Source: Sphaerolaimus hirsutus (taxonomy: Eukaryota; Nematoda; Chromadorea; Monhysterida; Sphaerolaimidae). Taken from it: DNA of 64,000 nucleotides. The stretch's first letter is position 1. Every line of letters begins with the position of its first letter. Of the stretch, positions 46,244 through 57,659 are shown in pieces. The notes beneath the pieces are model-generated. The model did no database searches, was not told the DNA's origin, and saw only the letters and a list, made by a program, of their open reading frames with translations. The position numbers were made by a program, and so were the translations under genes. The stretch spans positions 3,290,529-3,354,528 of the forward strand of contig OZ038451.1 of NCBI GenBank assembly GCA_964036195.1. The letters are read 5' to 3'.

Positions 46244-46810
46244 CTATAAAAGTTGAGAATATTTAACATGTTTTTCAAAAAAAAAAATTGAAAATGTATT
46301 TGAAAAGTCAGCAGACATTAACCGATGTAATTTTCTATTTCCATGTACAAAAAAAGACGTCTCAAATTTACATTTTAACGGATGGATTCTGTTCGATTCA
46401 CAGTTTATTTTAGCCAATAAAACTTTCAAATGCAAAAAAATACCGTATTACCTCGAATAAACCCCCCTTGAATTAACCCCCCCCCCTCGAAACACCCCCC
46501 TAAAATTTGGCTGAGGAAATAATACCTCCCCCCTCGAAATCCCCCCCCCCCCCTAAAAGTGAATGTGAAGAGAATGTAGATGACAAATACAACAGTTTGT
46601 GATCTGTACAATGCAGAACACACGTTTAAACCGATGATTGAGTGATGTTAGCAATGGGTTTATGCCTTTTTACAGTTATATATGCCTATAAACACATATA
46701 CATCTATGTAATTGTTTGTTTTTTCTACGTCTGAGTATGGGGAATTTCCAAAAATTTCTAGCAAAATAATACACCCCCCTCGAATACCCCCCTCGAAATA
46801 CCCCCTAAAA

Positions 46811-47329
46811 CAGGGGTTTAGTAGGGGGGTTGGGGGGGGGGGGGGTTACTCTACCCCCCACAAATCTATCTATACCGGAGGCCAGCTCAGCTATCTATCT
46901 ATCCCGGAGGCAATTTTTTTGGCTACTTTTCCCTAACCCCCCCCCCCCCCAAATCGTTCAGCTATCTATCTATCTGGAGCGATTTTTGAAAATTCTTGGC
47001 CAATTTTCGCTCAAAATCGCTGATTTTTGTACCTTTTTTATAGTTTTTCGCCTCCAAAATCGCTAGTTCATGTTCATTATTGCCTATTTTGGCTATATAT
47101 GTGCTTATATACTTTTTCTTAGCCATTTTTCACCTACTTTTAGCGATTTTTTCCCCTTTTCTTCCTTCTATAGTGCGGAAAACCCTATATATTGAACCCC
47201 CGCAAACCCCACCCCCCCCAAACCCCCCTCCCAAAAAAAAAATAAAAATTTTTTGCTAGTCATCCATCTAGAGGACCGATTTGATATCTATATCAACCCC
47301 CGCGGGGGTCCAAATCTACAAAACCCCTG
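46811..47329. mobile_element. hAT-type MITE with CTATCTAT motifs
   Basis: 519 bp with ends caggggtttagtag and ctacaaaacccctg and a perfect 8-bp duplication ccctaaaa. The left part repeats cagctatctatctat; the interior is ordinary AT-rich sequence with cgattttt words. Confidence 0.8.
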
Positions 47330-47383
47330 CCCTAAAATTTTGCTGGTGAAATAATAAACCCCCTGGGAGTATTTCGAGGTAAT

Positions 47384-47584
47384 GTGGCCACACAAGCTAG
47401 TTTTCAATGTTCCTTTTTGAAAACTCTTAAATCAGCATTGAACGCATTGAGTTTTCTAGAATGAGTCATTTTTACTTTCCGTCAACTGTAGATGATGGGC
47501 ACCTCATTCTAGAAAACTCAAATGCATTCAATGCAGATTTACAAGTTTTCAAAATTTTGGTTGAAAACTAGCTTGTGTGGCCAC
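47384..47584. mobile_element. MITE with GTGGCCACACAAGC ends
   Basis: 201 bp with inverted ends gtggccacacaagctagttt and aaactagcttgtgtggccac. It splits the right end of the element 46443-47591 with a 3-bp duplication aat, the uninterrupted order being ggtaatacgg. An isolated end of the same kind lies at 45928-45948. Confidence 0.75.
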
Positions 47585-47623
47585 AATACGGTAGATAAAT
47601 TATGAAGGGATGTCAATATACAG

Positions 47624-47789
47624 CATAGGCGGCGCAAGGTCCCAATTTGTGCTTGTGACATTCACAATCACATTGGCCAAAATTTGATTTTGTGACACTT
47701 TTTACTAGGTAAATTAGGTATTTCTGCTTGTGACACCGAAAATTTTGCTTGTGACATTCACAAGCTCACAAGCACATACGCCGCCTATG
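47624..47789. mobile_element. hAT-type MITE, CATAGGCGG family, copy 2
   Basis: 166 bp, closely similar to 45159-45323, with ends cataggcggcgcaag and acatacgccgcctatg. The 8-bp duplication atatacag is perfect on both sides. Confidence 0.85.
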
Positions 47790-48282
47790 ATATACAGAAA
47801 TGGAAAGCTTGATATCTCGCACAAACAGTGCTGACAAATTCATCCAGAAAAATAAGAATGTGATAAATACCTGTGAACTTGGCACATGCCCAGGTTTAAT
47901 ATTGTACGAATGATGGTAAAAGATGCAGGATTTAAATTTACGTCACAGTATATGGCTGCGGAATGCAATTAAGCAACTGCAGATGATCGCTAAATAGTCA
48001 ACTGTGTCAAGTGGCCGCCATTAACGATTCTGGCTGATGAATTGCATTCTGCAGCCATTATGGGTGAACTGAATGTAAATCCTGCATCTTTTACCCCTAT
48101 TTGTATAATACACAACCAGACATGTGTCAAGTTAACATGACACATGATTATTAGTTTAAAGCAGTACCCTTACCAAATATAAATACCATACCGTATTTCT
48201 CTAATCAAAGCACCCCTGGTGCTATACAAAATTGGGTCACTTTTCAAACTACTTTTCAAGTGCCATTTATAGCACCCTGGTG

Positions 48283-48469
48283 GCAATCCCAAGCCCTGTA
48301 AAGTGTAAAGTAAAGTGTCAAATGTAAAGTCAAATGCAAAGTAAACTGTCAATCAAAACAAAACAAAAAAAAAATTATTACTGAACTTTGCATGACAATT
48401 GACACTTTACTTTGCATTTGACTTTACATTTGACACTTTACTTTACACTTTACAGGGCTTGGGACTGCC
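48283..48469. mobile_element. Near-palindromic MITE with TAAAGTGT motifs
   Basis: Arms gcaatcccaagccctgtaaa and tttacagggcttgggactgc are inverted over about 70 bases, flanked by ccctggtg on both sides (one base shared with the element end). A lone end of this type is at 19330-19352. Confidence 0.75.
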
Positions 48470-48539
48470 CCCTGGTGCAATGCAAATCACGGGGTGCTAT
48501 ACTATGTTTTGCTCGATACCATAAGATACTTAAGGTAAT

Positions 48540-51500
48540 GATAGTGACTGATCAACTTTTATTCAATTTATATATCAATTATTATATGCAAATGTAATAT
48601 ATATATATAAACTGGCGGAAAATATAAATGAGAAAATCACTTAATTGTATTTTACAAATCCCACATGCAAGCTGTTAGGCTTTCATTATGTGTGAGGGTG
48701 CCCCCAAATATTTACTATATACACCCTAGGGGGCACCCCCCAGAATCCCCACACAATGATGGCATTGTTGGTCAAAGTGAAAAAAAATTTTTGGACAAAA
48801 ATATAGGTTTTACAAAGTGGATAATCCACTATCCCAAGCTATTCATAGAGCACATGGGAGCCAGAATTGGCTTGTTCGGTGTCAGGGGCAACATCTGGCT
48901 GCTCCTGGGCCCCGTTTTTGCTCTCAAATATTTTTTTATAGCACATGATAAAAATGGCCCTGTGTAAAGAGGGCACTTGGGTGACAGCATGTCCGATGCC
49001 TCCAATGTCGCCAGATAAATCACAAAAGAATTGTGCCCATTTAATGTAGGCACTAATTATCTGTAAAAAATCTATGGGGGCCAATGGGCAATGTGCCATG
49101 TATCTAGTTTGAATGGGCCAGACAAAAAACTAGGTCATGTCCAGAAAGTTGAAAATCATGGTTTTTCAATAACAATCGCAATTTGGATTATCACAAAGTT
49201 CAAAATAATTGTTGAGCTGGCTTCATAGCACATGTCTCCATATTGTTAGCCATTTTTATGTTGGGGTAGTGGAATGGGGGTCAAAATATACCCACAAATG
49301 ACCAGCGGGTCAAAATATGGCTTTTGGCAAGCCACAAGGAACTTTTATTTTTTGAAAAAGCACCAACACAAGTGTATTCATTACTTATGTTGTCAGCACA
49401 CCAAAAAAATGGCTGCACACTTTACCACAGTTATATTTTGTGTGGTTTTTTGAAAATTCTCATTTATATTTTCCAGGAAAAAATTGGCAAAAAACCTTCA
49501 TCAATATGTAACAGCAGAACAGGGGGCTGCCATGGGGTGCCACTTGGCATTTATGTAGACAAATGTTGTGGGCACCCCCACAACAAATGGCAGCCATATT
49601 GGGTTGCACGTTTCCCTGTGAGATTGTTGTGAAAAATGAGGTACCTGATTTCTCATTTATATGTTCCACCAGTTTATATATTCATCACTTTTCAAAACAT
49701 AGCTTCACAAAATATTTCACTTTTCAAAATGTCACTTCATCTCATTGCCACGACCCACAAATCTCTGAACACAAGCACCACTTCAAGTTGCCCTGGTGAA
49801 TTACACCAGAAGCGTCAGATTTTGCTGCAGCATGCAATTAAATAGGCATGTGTGCCAAAAGAAAGCCTCGCGCCATGCAAAAAAGTATTATATAACAGAT
49901 AGTCTTCTGACTTTTACTCTCCGCAATATTTGAATATGCTGATGATCACCACATTTTTCCCGGGTGCTTTACATGGAACATTTTGCACAGCACAGCACCC
50001 CGGAAGCTTTGAATGGGGGGTGTTTTTATTGGAGAAATATGGTAAACCATTGACTCCCATGATGTCCACCAAGTTTATTACAAAATTACTGTTCAAATAA
50101 TACTGTACAAATATGGAATGAACTAATTATCACATTTATTCTAATATGAAAGTGTTTGTTCAAGCTTTACTAGAAGCAGGTAAATGTTGTGAATTGAGAT
50201 AAACTGATTGTAAAGTGCCAATTTGGGATTGGGCAATGGGAAGAAAGAGTGCCAGTCAGGTGTTCAGGGCACCGCAGAAAAAAGGATGCAAACTGATTAA
50301 AAAATCTATCATGCATGTCATTTGAAATGAGGGATTAGGTACATAATTTCATAGTTATGCTATGACTACAAAATAACGAATAATGTTGTTGTATTTTCAG
50401 TGCTGGACTACTTACAGCAAAAACATGACAATCCAAGAAATAGTCAATTACGCCATCAGTTTTGCCATTACCATGTCACCACTTAAAAGGAATTACAAGG
50501 CACCGATGGAACCATGGAGATCCATGGCATGTCATGGTTTGGTTCCGAGGAATCAGTTTATTGTCAGATATTTTACGTTTTTACTAATTTTACTAACTTC
50601 CGTTTTTTACCACAAAATACGCCACTCGTCGAATTGCCGCGACAGAGAATTGTAAATTCCGGTCCCTTTGCGCTTCTAATTGCGTGCGTAATTAAATAAA
50701 TGGTTGTTTTTATGGTACAGGGATTTTACACGCAAATCAGGAACAGCGCCAGTACCCCTTGGGGTCCTGACAAGTTCCCGAGGACGGACACGGCAACTTA
50801 CCAATCCCTTTCGTAACTGCAGCCGGCGGTTTACTTCGATTAATTGTTAATAAGCCGTAATAAATTAAAGCCGTAATTAATAAAATCAAAATTAAAATGC
50901 AAAGCAGTTAGTGTGCTTCAGGGGGACCAAGTTGGATTTCACGGGAACTTTATTTAGCAATCAGAGTCAATTTCACAATAGCACAAGTGAGTCATAAAGC
51001 CTCTAGTGGGTGAAAAAATGTAAAATCAGCGTGTTTTATAATCACCAAAAGTCTACCATAACATTACTAAATATTACATCTGAGACACAACAATTAACCG
51101 TAATTAAAGGATTACAAAGCAAAAACAATGATCACTTTAAAACAAGTAATATAGTATACAAGGCACGGGAAAATTAAGTAAATGCGGGAAAAATGACAAA
51201 AGTAAATTAAACTAATTGGATAAAGGCAACTGTGAGTAATCGAACGTAATTAAGCGCAATTAAAATATCTCAGAGGTGAGTGTCATAAACCGGGTTTTTA
51301 TTGAAAGACTACAGTACAATTTAGAACAGGTGGTGTGACACTGCGTTATCACCCCGCGCCACTTTAGGTGAAAAATATTTTATAGCGCGCCCGACCAAGG
51401 CCACTGAAAGAACGCTCGGGGGTTTGTTCAAGGTTATTGCATTGCCGGATAAAGGGTTGGAACTTTGGGCATGAACACACGCTGCAAAGACACTAACACT

Positions 51501-52320
51501 TGTGAGTTCACCAATCACCCTGGGTGATGGGAATAATTAATTGGCACTGCTGTGCTCTTCACTTTATACTGTGCTCTGCACGTGTCTTGCAGTCGCATGT
51601 CGACAATAATTGCTGTTTTGCCACTTTTCCACCCATTACCTAGTCCTAAATAAAAATGCACTTGGTCGGGGAAATTTCTGAATGTTATCTGTCGGGGTGC
51701 CAAGGTGTTTAGCAGCGTGGACACCTTTAGCTTAGCGAGAAACTTTAAAGCTTGTCTAACCCATTCTCAGACACTGCACCCTTTGGATCAGCTATGTAAA
51801 CTTAATCGAAACTTTAAATAATAAAAAAATTGAAATTAGAATTACATGTCTAAAAGTACATTCAACCAAAAACGGAAGTAATTACTTACTTAAATGCGGG
51901 TAACTTAATTAATGAACAGGAAATGAAGCAATTAAAATCACACGGGAATAATTACGTAATTAACGGAAAGAAAACACTTAATAAATTTCATGGCTGCAGT
52001 AGTTTCCATTCGGGCGTACCGTCCTGGGGCTGCAGCCTCGTTGGCGGATTTGCAGTGCACAGCGAACCTCGCGTTCACTGTGATATCCCTGTGCACCGCG
52101 GGCCGTTATTCGGTCGCACATGGTCGTTTTTGAGTCATCGGAGTGTCTGCACAAAATTGTCATTACGTTTTTACGCATGATTGGCTAGCCATATTTCCAC
52201 CTACATTATCACTACTGGACACACACTGGTTGACTTCTAAATAAATACTATACCTTAATACTGAATTAAAGTTGGCAAAAAAAATTAGTTTGTCAGAAAA
52301 ATATTGGTTCAGATCTACCA
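48540..52320. other. No gene recognised
   Basis: Only short frames are found. 50660-52000 is rich in gtaattaa words and recalls LTR-type noncoding sequence, but no LTR pair could be defined. Frames at 48830-49100 (minus) and 49460-49670 have no motif. Confidence 0.3.
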
Positions 52321-52327
52321 CACTCAC

Positions 52328-52401
52328 CTCTTTCAAATGGTAGATCATGCTTTGAACAAAACTGTGCCCCAGCCATTGATTCCTGGTGGACTTGTGATGA
52401 A
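52328..52401 (-). CDS. Small exon after PAN-like exon
   Basis: Acceptor gaactgcag and donor GTGAGTG. It encodes about 24 residues with one Cys (GAQFCSKHDLPFE). It follows the exon at 52473-52813 on the minus strand. Confidence 0.45.
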
Positions 52402-52472
52402 CTGCAGGTATTATAATGCTTTGTCATGAATGGTAAAGAAAACAAATGTATGAAATATGTGTAAATGTATAC

Positions 52473-52813
52473 CTGTATCCCACATGGATAATGCACTCAT
52501 ACCCACCATCATTTACTTCTTTGAATGTGAATGAACTGCAGTTTGATTGTAAGCAGTGTCTCTCACAAATCCTGTCATGCCTGTCCATTGGCCATGTGAC
52601 ATCATGCCCATCATGCACCCCACTTCCATGCACTCCATCTGTGCAGTGCACCTCCATCTGGTACGGAGCAACGCCTGGTGCCTGCCACAGTGCCGGGAGC
52701 TCCTCACTGACATCCGCAGTGTGCAGTTGGCCAGTGTCCAGATCAACAACTGCACTGGAATGGTTTTCATGTGATAGGGTCGAGCCCAAGCCAGGCCAGA
52801 GAACAAAGTCATC
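52473..52813 (-). CDS. Exon with PAN/apple-like Cys module
   Basis: Acceptor tttattgcag and donor GTATAC. About 113 residues: a Trp/His-rich part (DDFVLWPGLGSTLSHEN, SEELPALWQAPGV), then a Cys-rich end (RICERHCLQSNCSSFTF, then YECIIH) whose spacing recalls PAN/apple domains. PAN modules bind proteins or sugars outside the cell. The domain call is tentative, the exon call firmer. Confidence 0.55.
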
Positions 52814-52881
52814 CTGCAATAAATGAATTGCATAAATTGATGCCATGATGCACATGTATGGATGTGAGCTACTGCACTGAC

Positions 52882-53001
52882 CTGTATACTGCTGTTGGCT
52901 GCAATCACCCTGTCACTGTGAATGTTTCCATGCCAATTCCATGAATGGTTACCATTGTGCCCTAATGCTAGCCTCAATCTTACTCCATACAGATTGAGTT
53001 G
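52882..53001 (-). CDS. Exon of extracellular protein
   Basis: Acceptor catttacag-like (tcattacag) and donor GTCAGTG, exactly 40 codons in phase 0. The product (RLRLALGHNGNHSWNWHGN) looks like a beta-strand pair of a lectin-like module, with NHS and NSS sequons. It belongs with the exon at 52473-52813. Confidence 0.5.
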
Positions 53002-53383
53002 CTGTAATGATAAATACCTATAACTACAGTATTCAGAATTGGTGTACTCACATCCAAGAACAACATGAAAAGCAGTTTATTGGCAACATTGCATATAAAT
53101 AAATAACACTTTTACACAAAGAAATCAGGGTTTCATAATTCAGACATGAGGGTTTCCTAGATTGTAGACACCTAAGTGCCTAGAAACTTGGTGCTTCAGC
53201 CCACAGGGAAGCCAATTAGACTTCACCACTTCAAACTTTAACGCAGCATGCATAATTGTGCAAAACTGGTCTGAAAGGACAATTTTCGTGTTAAGAAATG
53301 AAGGGGATATCAGTGTAACATTCCAGGCTGAGCAATGTGAATTTTGCAACACTGGTTTTACATAACCAGCTCCAGTTTCTCGA

Positions 53384-53850
53384 GTGGTAAAGTAAAGAGT
53401 GAAAACTGAAGAGAAATGTAAAATGAGGAGTGGCAAGTAAAAGTAAAGTAAAGAGTGAAAAGGAAAGTGAACACTTAAGAGTAAAGTAAATAGTAAGGTG
53501 AAGAGTAAAGTAAAAAGTGAAGGGTAAAGTAATGGGTAAAGAATAAGGAAGTGATTATGATAAAGTTTTTTTTAGAATAAAAAAACGTAAAAATGAATTC
53601 AAACCTAAAAAATAAAAATAAATACAAAGAAAAATCTTGGTCTTAATTCATTTTTACTTATTTATTTATTTTTTAAACATTTTATCACTATTTTCCATTT
53701 GTCTCATAGCTCTATATTGTTGTATGTTATTCTTCACTTAACTTTTAACTTTACTCCAACTTTACTCTTCACTTTTTACTTCACTTTTACTTGCCATTTG
53801 TCGCTTTACTCTTCACTTTTTACTCTCTACTTGACTACTTTCAGAACTGG
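53384..53850. repeat. Inverted repeat of AGAGTAAAGT words
   Basis: 53390-53545 iterates agtaaagagtgaa and 53735-53850 iterates the complement tttactcttcacttttt. AT-rich spacer between. This has the look of another element with multiplied subterminal motifs; the ends are not defined. Confidence 0.5.
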
Positions 53851-54010
53851 CCCCAGTAAATCTGTAAACTTCCTACATCCTTCAAAATTCTTATACAACA
53901 TTTTTTTCGCTAATACAGCTTCAGGTTCCAATTATTGCTTCACATGTTGTAAAGGACAATGAATTACAAAGAGGATTAAACAAAAGAGTAGAAAAGTTCA
54001 GTGACCTCAC

Positions 54011-54218
54011 CTGCTTGAAGGCATGCGCGAGGGCGAGTCTGAGATGGGGGTCGTGCAGGGAGGCGAGTGCGTAGTGCCGCATGCAGCTGGGGGACAGGCC
54101 GTGCTGGGCTGCGCGCGCCTGCTCCCAGCTCACCAGCCCCCTGCCATTCGCACTGGTCACGAAACACCCCCCAGCGTAGTACCGAGTCTGATCAAACTGT
54201 CCTATACTCCCATGATCA
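54011..54218 (-). CDS. C-type-lectin-like exon
   Basis: Acceptor aattggtag and donor GTGAGG. About 69 residues: GCFVTSANGRGLVSWEQARA, then an Ala/Leu-rich helix and strand (HYALASLHDPHLRLALAHAF). The WEQARAAQ..(Ala-rich)..LASLHD order matches the first half of a C-type lectin fold (strand, helix 1, helix 2), although the expected Cys near helix 1 is not obvious. It is the most upstream exon found in the possible minus-strand gene. Confidence 0.5.
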
Positions 54219-55054
54219 CTACCAATTAAAGATGTTGCAAAATGATTTAGAATGTTTCTAAAATTATACATGCATGGCAATTCATCAAATACATAAAAAC
54301 TCATATCAACTTCAAGATAATTACGTCATTGGGTTACGATGCAGTTTGGATTAAATTAGAGCCACTGATGTGTTGCAATGGCTTGTTGTACTTAGTCCAG
54401 CTGAAATGTGCCCTGGGCAGTGCTCGCGATTCGTACTTGGGGGTCAGCTACGGTACGATCAAAAATTTTTACAGGTTAAGACATCAAGTGTTTTGAGTTG
54501 TCACCTAAAATTTTACTCATCTAGCTCCATTCACTGCAAAACTGTGGGGGTCATAATTTTGGTAATTTTGTACTGATGTACACGATGGTGCTCTAGCTCA
54601 ATGCCGCATTGTATTGGATTGCTGTATTGGAAATTGTTGCTCTATGTTCTATTGGAAATAACCATAATGGTAGTTGATTCATGCACTTGGCACACTTCAA
54701 CGGAATCATTTCAGGTGTGCCAATTAACCAGATAAGTGTGATTGCAAGCTGCAGACAGTCACAAATGCTTATTCAAGTGATGTAGATACTCTGGCAGCTG
54801 ATTGTAAATAGTGTGCTGTCTGTTGCATAGTCTCACTCATGAGTGCTGGATGACATGTACATGCTTACATGCTGGATTAGTCTGCAGTGGATCACATAGC
54901 ACATGTGCTTACAAACAAACATAAACATGTCATCAGGTGCATGAATGAGAGAAAGACTATGGTACAGACTGCACACTATTTACAATGAGCTGCCAGAGTA
55001 TCTATATCACTTGAAAAAGCATTTGTTACGGTCTGCAGCTTGCAATCACACCTA

Positions 55055-55387
55055 CCGTATTTCCTCGAAATACCCCCCCCCCCTTGAAATACCCCCCCCC
55101 CCTCGTTTGACCCCCCCCCCCCTCGGACCACTATGAAACAATCACCCCCCCCCCTCGAAAAACCAACCCCCCCCCCAAATTGAGTGTAAAGAGAACGTAC
55201 ATGACAAATACGGCAGTTTATGTTCTGCGTAGTGCAGAACACACGTTAAAACAATGTCGGAATCACGTTAGAACAGTGTTTATACCATCTACGTACTAAT
55301 ATTAGTCTACAGAACCTTATAAATGACAGTTTTTGTTGCATTTTTCGACGTCTGCGTACGTTTCAGACGACAATTTCGTACTTGGTT
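55055..55387. mobile_element. CCGTATTT-type C-rich MITE, truncated by assembly gap
   Basis: Left end ccgtatttcctcgaaatacc after TA at 55053-55054; then the same C-tract and interior as 17673-18123, up to gacgacaatttcgtacttgg, where the N run begins. Confidence 0.7.
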
Positions 55388-55587
55388 NNNNNNNNNNNNN
55401 NNNNNNNNNNNNNNNNNNNNNNNNNNNNNNNNNNNNNNNNNNNNNNNNNNNNNNNNNNNNNNNNNNNNNNNNNNNNNNNNNNNNNNNNNNNNNNNNNNNN
55501 NNNNNNNNNNNNNNNNNNNNNNNNNNNNNNNNNNNNNNNNNNNNNNNNNNNNNNNNNNNNNNNNNNNNNNNNNNNNNNNNNNNNNNN
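55388..55587. other. Assembly gap of 200 N
   Basis: A run of exactly 200 N. The left neighbour is a C-rich element and the missing bases probably include its right C-tract end, which is hard to sequence. The stated size may be arbitrary. Confidence 0.95.
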
Positions 55588-56593
55588 ACCTGAAATGATT
55601 CCCTTGAAGTGTGCCAACTGCCAAGTGCATGAATCAACTACCATTATGCGGCGTTTACACGGATTTCATGGCTACCACAAATCTTTTTTTTAAAGTTCCA
55701 TAACTTCGTAATAAAGTTCCATATTCACGCGTAAAAATATGGTTGAGTATATATCATATGTAGGTGTATATGCGTGTGTAATTTCAGTTGAATTGGCTTA
55801 GTCATTAGATAGTTATGGACCGTTGAATTTTTTTTATTCCGCCGGGCCTTCCGACAGCTTTCCGACAAATCTGAAAAAACTTGATTTTCACGCTGCGACA
55901 GTGTGACGATCACAGATTGTCGTCACATGCAGAATCTGACAGGATGACAAAGTGGTTGATATTTGTCAAAAGCTGTGAACGGTTTTTTTGTGACGACAAT
56001 GTGAACGTTTTTTTTGTGTATTAAGGTGTAAACTAAGTTTCCTATATTTTTTGGGATCTCATTCCTGGATTCCATTCTGTTATACATTGACCGATTTTGA
56101 TGCCTTTGAGTATGTTGGGGTTAGGGGTCTTGGCTATGACAAAAAAAAATTCGCACATTGACGTTGTACATTGACCTTCACATGATCCCCCGGTGGTGAG
56201 ATGAGGGGGGTCTATAAAAACATGGTCATTTTGCATGGCCAATCTGGCCAATTGACTTCTGAGCTCAATAACTTGGCTATTTCTGGGCCTATTTGCACCA
56301 TTCAAAATGATCAGCACAACCTGTAGATAACATTTGAGAAGTTGGCTTCGTTATGTCAAAATCCCTTATGCTGATTTGACCCGGTTTTTCAAGGCAAATT
56401 ATGTTTCTGAACTGCTATCATGTACTGTATATCCTTGAATAAGACCCTCCCCTCAAATAACCCCCCCCCTCTGGGTGAAAAACATGCTATAAAATTTACA
56501 AAATTTATCGCTGAAAATAAAATGTATGTGAAGGTTTTTTTTATTTACAATTTACAAAGGGACAACAAATACATAATGTGTACGCAGTGTATA

Positions 56594-56939
56594 CCGTATG
56601 GCGCCAAGTATAAATCCCCCCAATCATAGTGCCCGGGGCACTACACATTGCAAAAAGTTCCATTCATGGCACCATGCAATGCACAAAAAAATATTCGGCA
56701 AACAAATCCAATTACCTAAGTCTTTCAAGCTAATTTTCTTTTGCTGGCACCAAATTGTATAAAGATGAAATGATTTAGTGGTGCGTTGCAATCACAACTT
56801 TCACTGTGCAATCATGCATCGGCAGCTTCATTAGGTGAATGGCATGGTAACCGGGCACTTTTCACAGCACTTGGAAAGTGTTTCAAATTAACCCCCAAAT
56901 TTGTATAGTGCCCAGGGAATTATACTCTGAGCCAAACGG
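56594..56939. mobile_element. CCGTATGGC-ended MITE
   Basis: Left ccgtatggcgccaagtataa and right ttatactctgagccaaacgg are inverted with scattered changes, next to TA on both sides. Interior words agtgcccggggcact and agtgcccagggaatt. Confidence 0.5.
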
Positions 56940-57224
56940 TAAACCAGAGTTGTTATAATTACTGAACTTTTAAAAAAGTATATGTAAATGTAAGTATTTA
57001 TTTTTTACTCACCACAAAGTATAGAAAATGTAAAATAGTTTTTTACTTGTACTCATGTGTAAATGCGAGTACAATACTCCATATCTCAACCATATCTCAG
57101 CCATAAACTCCATATCTCAGCCGATTTCAACCAATGCACACTTGAAATGATCAGAATATTTAACCTGAAAATTTCATTTTTATGCTAAGATTATCTGTAT
57201 ATAGAAAGAGTGAAAAATTGCACT

Positions 57225-57297
57225 TGCCTCAGGTGGGAATCGAACCCGCACCTCTCGTATAGAACACAAGTGCCCTAACCACTAGACTACAGAGGCA
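57225..57297 (-). tRNA. tRNA-like gene, anticodon UCU, copy 1
   Basis: The minus strand gives a 73-base cloverleaf: acceptor TGCCTCT/TGAGGCA (6 of 7 pairs), A box TAGTCTAGTGG, anticodon stem CTTGT/ACGAG with loop GTTCTAT (anticodon TCT, Arg), B box GGTTCGATTCC. A TTTTT run follows 10 bases after the 3' end, as a pol III terminator. The D arm and acceptor look like a Glu/Gly-type tRNA rather than a standard Arg one, and a second copy with shared flanks lies 306 bases away, so a tRNA-derived SINE is as likely as a working tRNA. Confidence 0.55.
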
Positions 57298-57530
57298 GCT
57301 GGGCTCTTCACTATTAGGGGCTGACATGCTGCGTCGGCAATGCCCTTAACACCTCGCGGCGTTGTGGAGATGTCATCCCTGACATCGTGTTGATGTAGGG
57401 GTAAGCTACGGATCGCGGTCCGTGCTGTTTAAAGACCGGTGTTCGCACCACACTCGGCCAGCCATGTGTGATGGCCAGACGTCGTCATGTGATCCACGGT
57501 CGCGGCACCAGAAAAGTGCAAAATTGCACT

Positions 57531-57603
57531 CGCCTCAGCCGGGAATTGAACCCGCACCTCTTGTATAGAACACGAGTGCCCTAACCACTAGACTACAGAG
57601 GCG
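57531..57603 (-). tRNA. tRNA-like gene, anticodon UCU, copy 2
   Basis: Same cloverleaf as 57225-57297 with acceptor CGCCTCT/TGAGGCG. The loop GTTCTAT is unchanged; the anticodon stem has one mismatch (CTCGT/ACAAG). The T stem reads GCGGG/CCCGG. A TTTT run follows the 3' end. Flank ctgggctcttcact.ttagg with gctgacatgctg is shared with copy 1, so the pair is a tandem repeat of about 306 bases. Confidence 0.5.
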
Positions 57604-57659
57604 GCTGGGCTCTTCACTCTTAGGGGCTGACATGCTGTGTCGGCAATGCCTTTTACAAT

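Larger units (their letters stand above)
46443..47591. mobile_element. CCGTATTT-type element carrying two nested insertions
   Basis: Ends ccgtattacctcgaataaac and (interrupted) ggagtatttcgaggtaat plus acgg, TA borders at 46441-46442 and 47592-47593. The hAT element 46811-47329 and the MITE 47384-47584 are both inside it. Confidence 0.7.

Noticed and set aside
48829-49099. Overlapping minus-strand frames of 74 and 86 residues
   Set aside because: No motif, no clear acceptor or donor, and two frames are equally open; not enough for a gene call.
55307-55693. Six open frames of about 90-107 residues across the gap
   Set aside because: Most of each is undetermined sequence.
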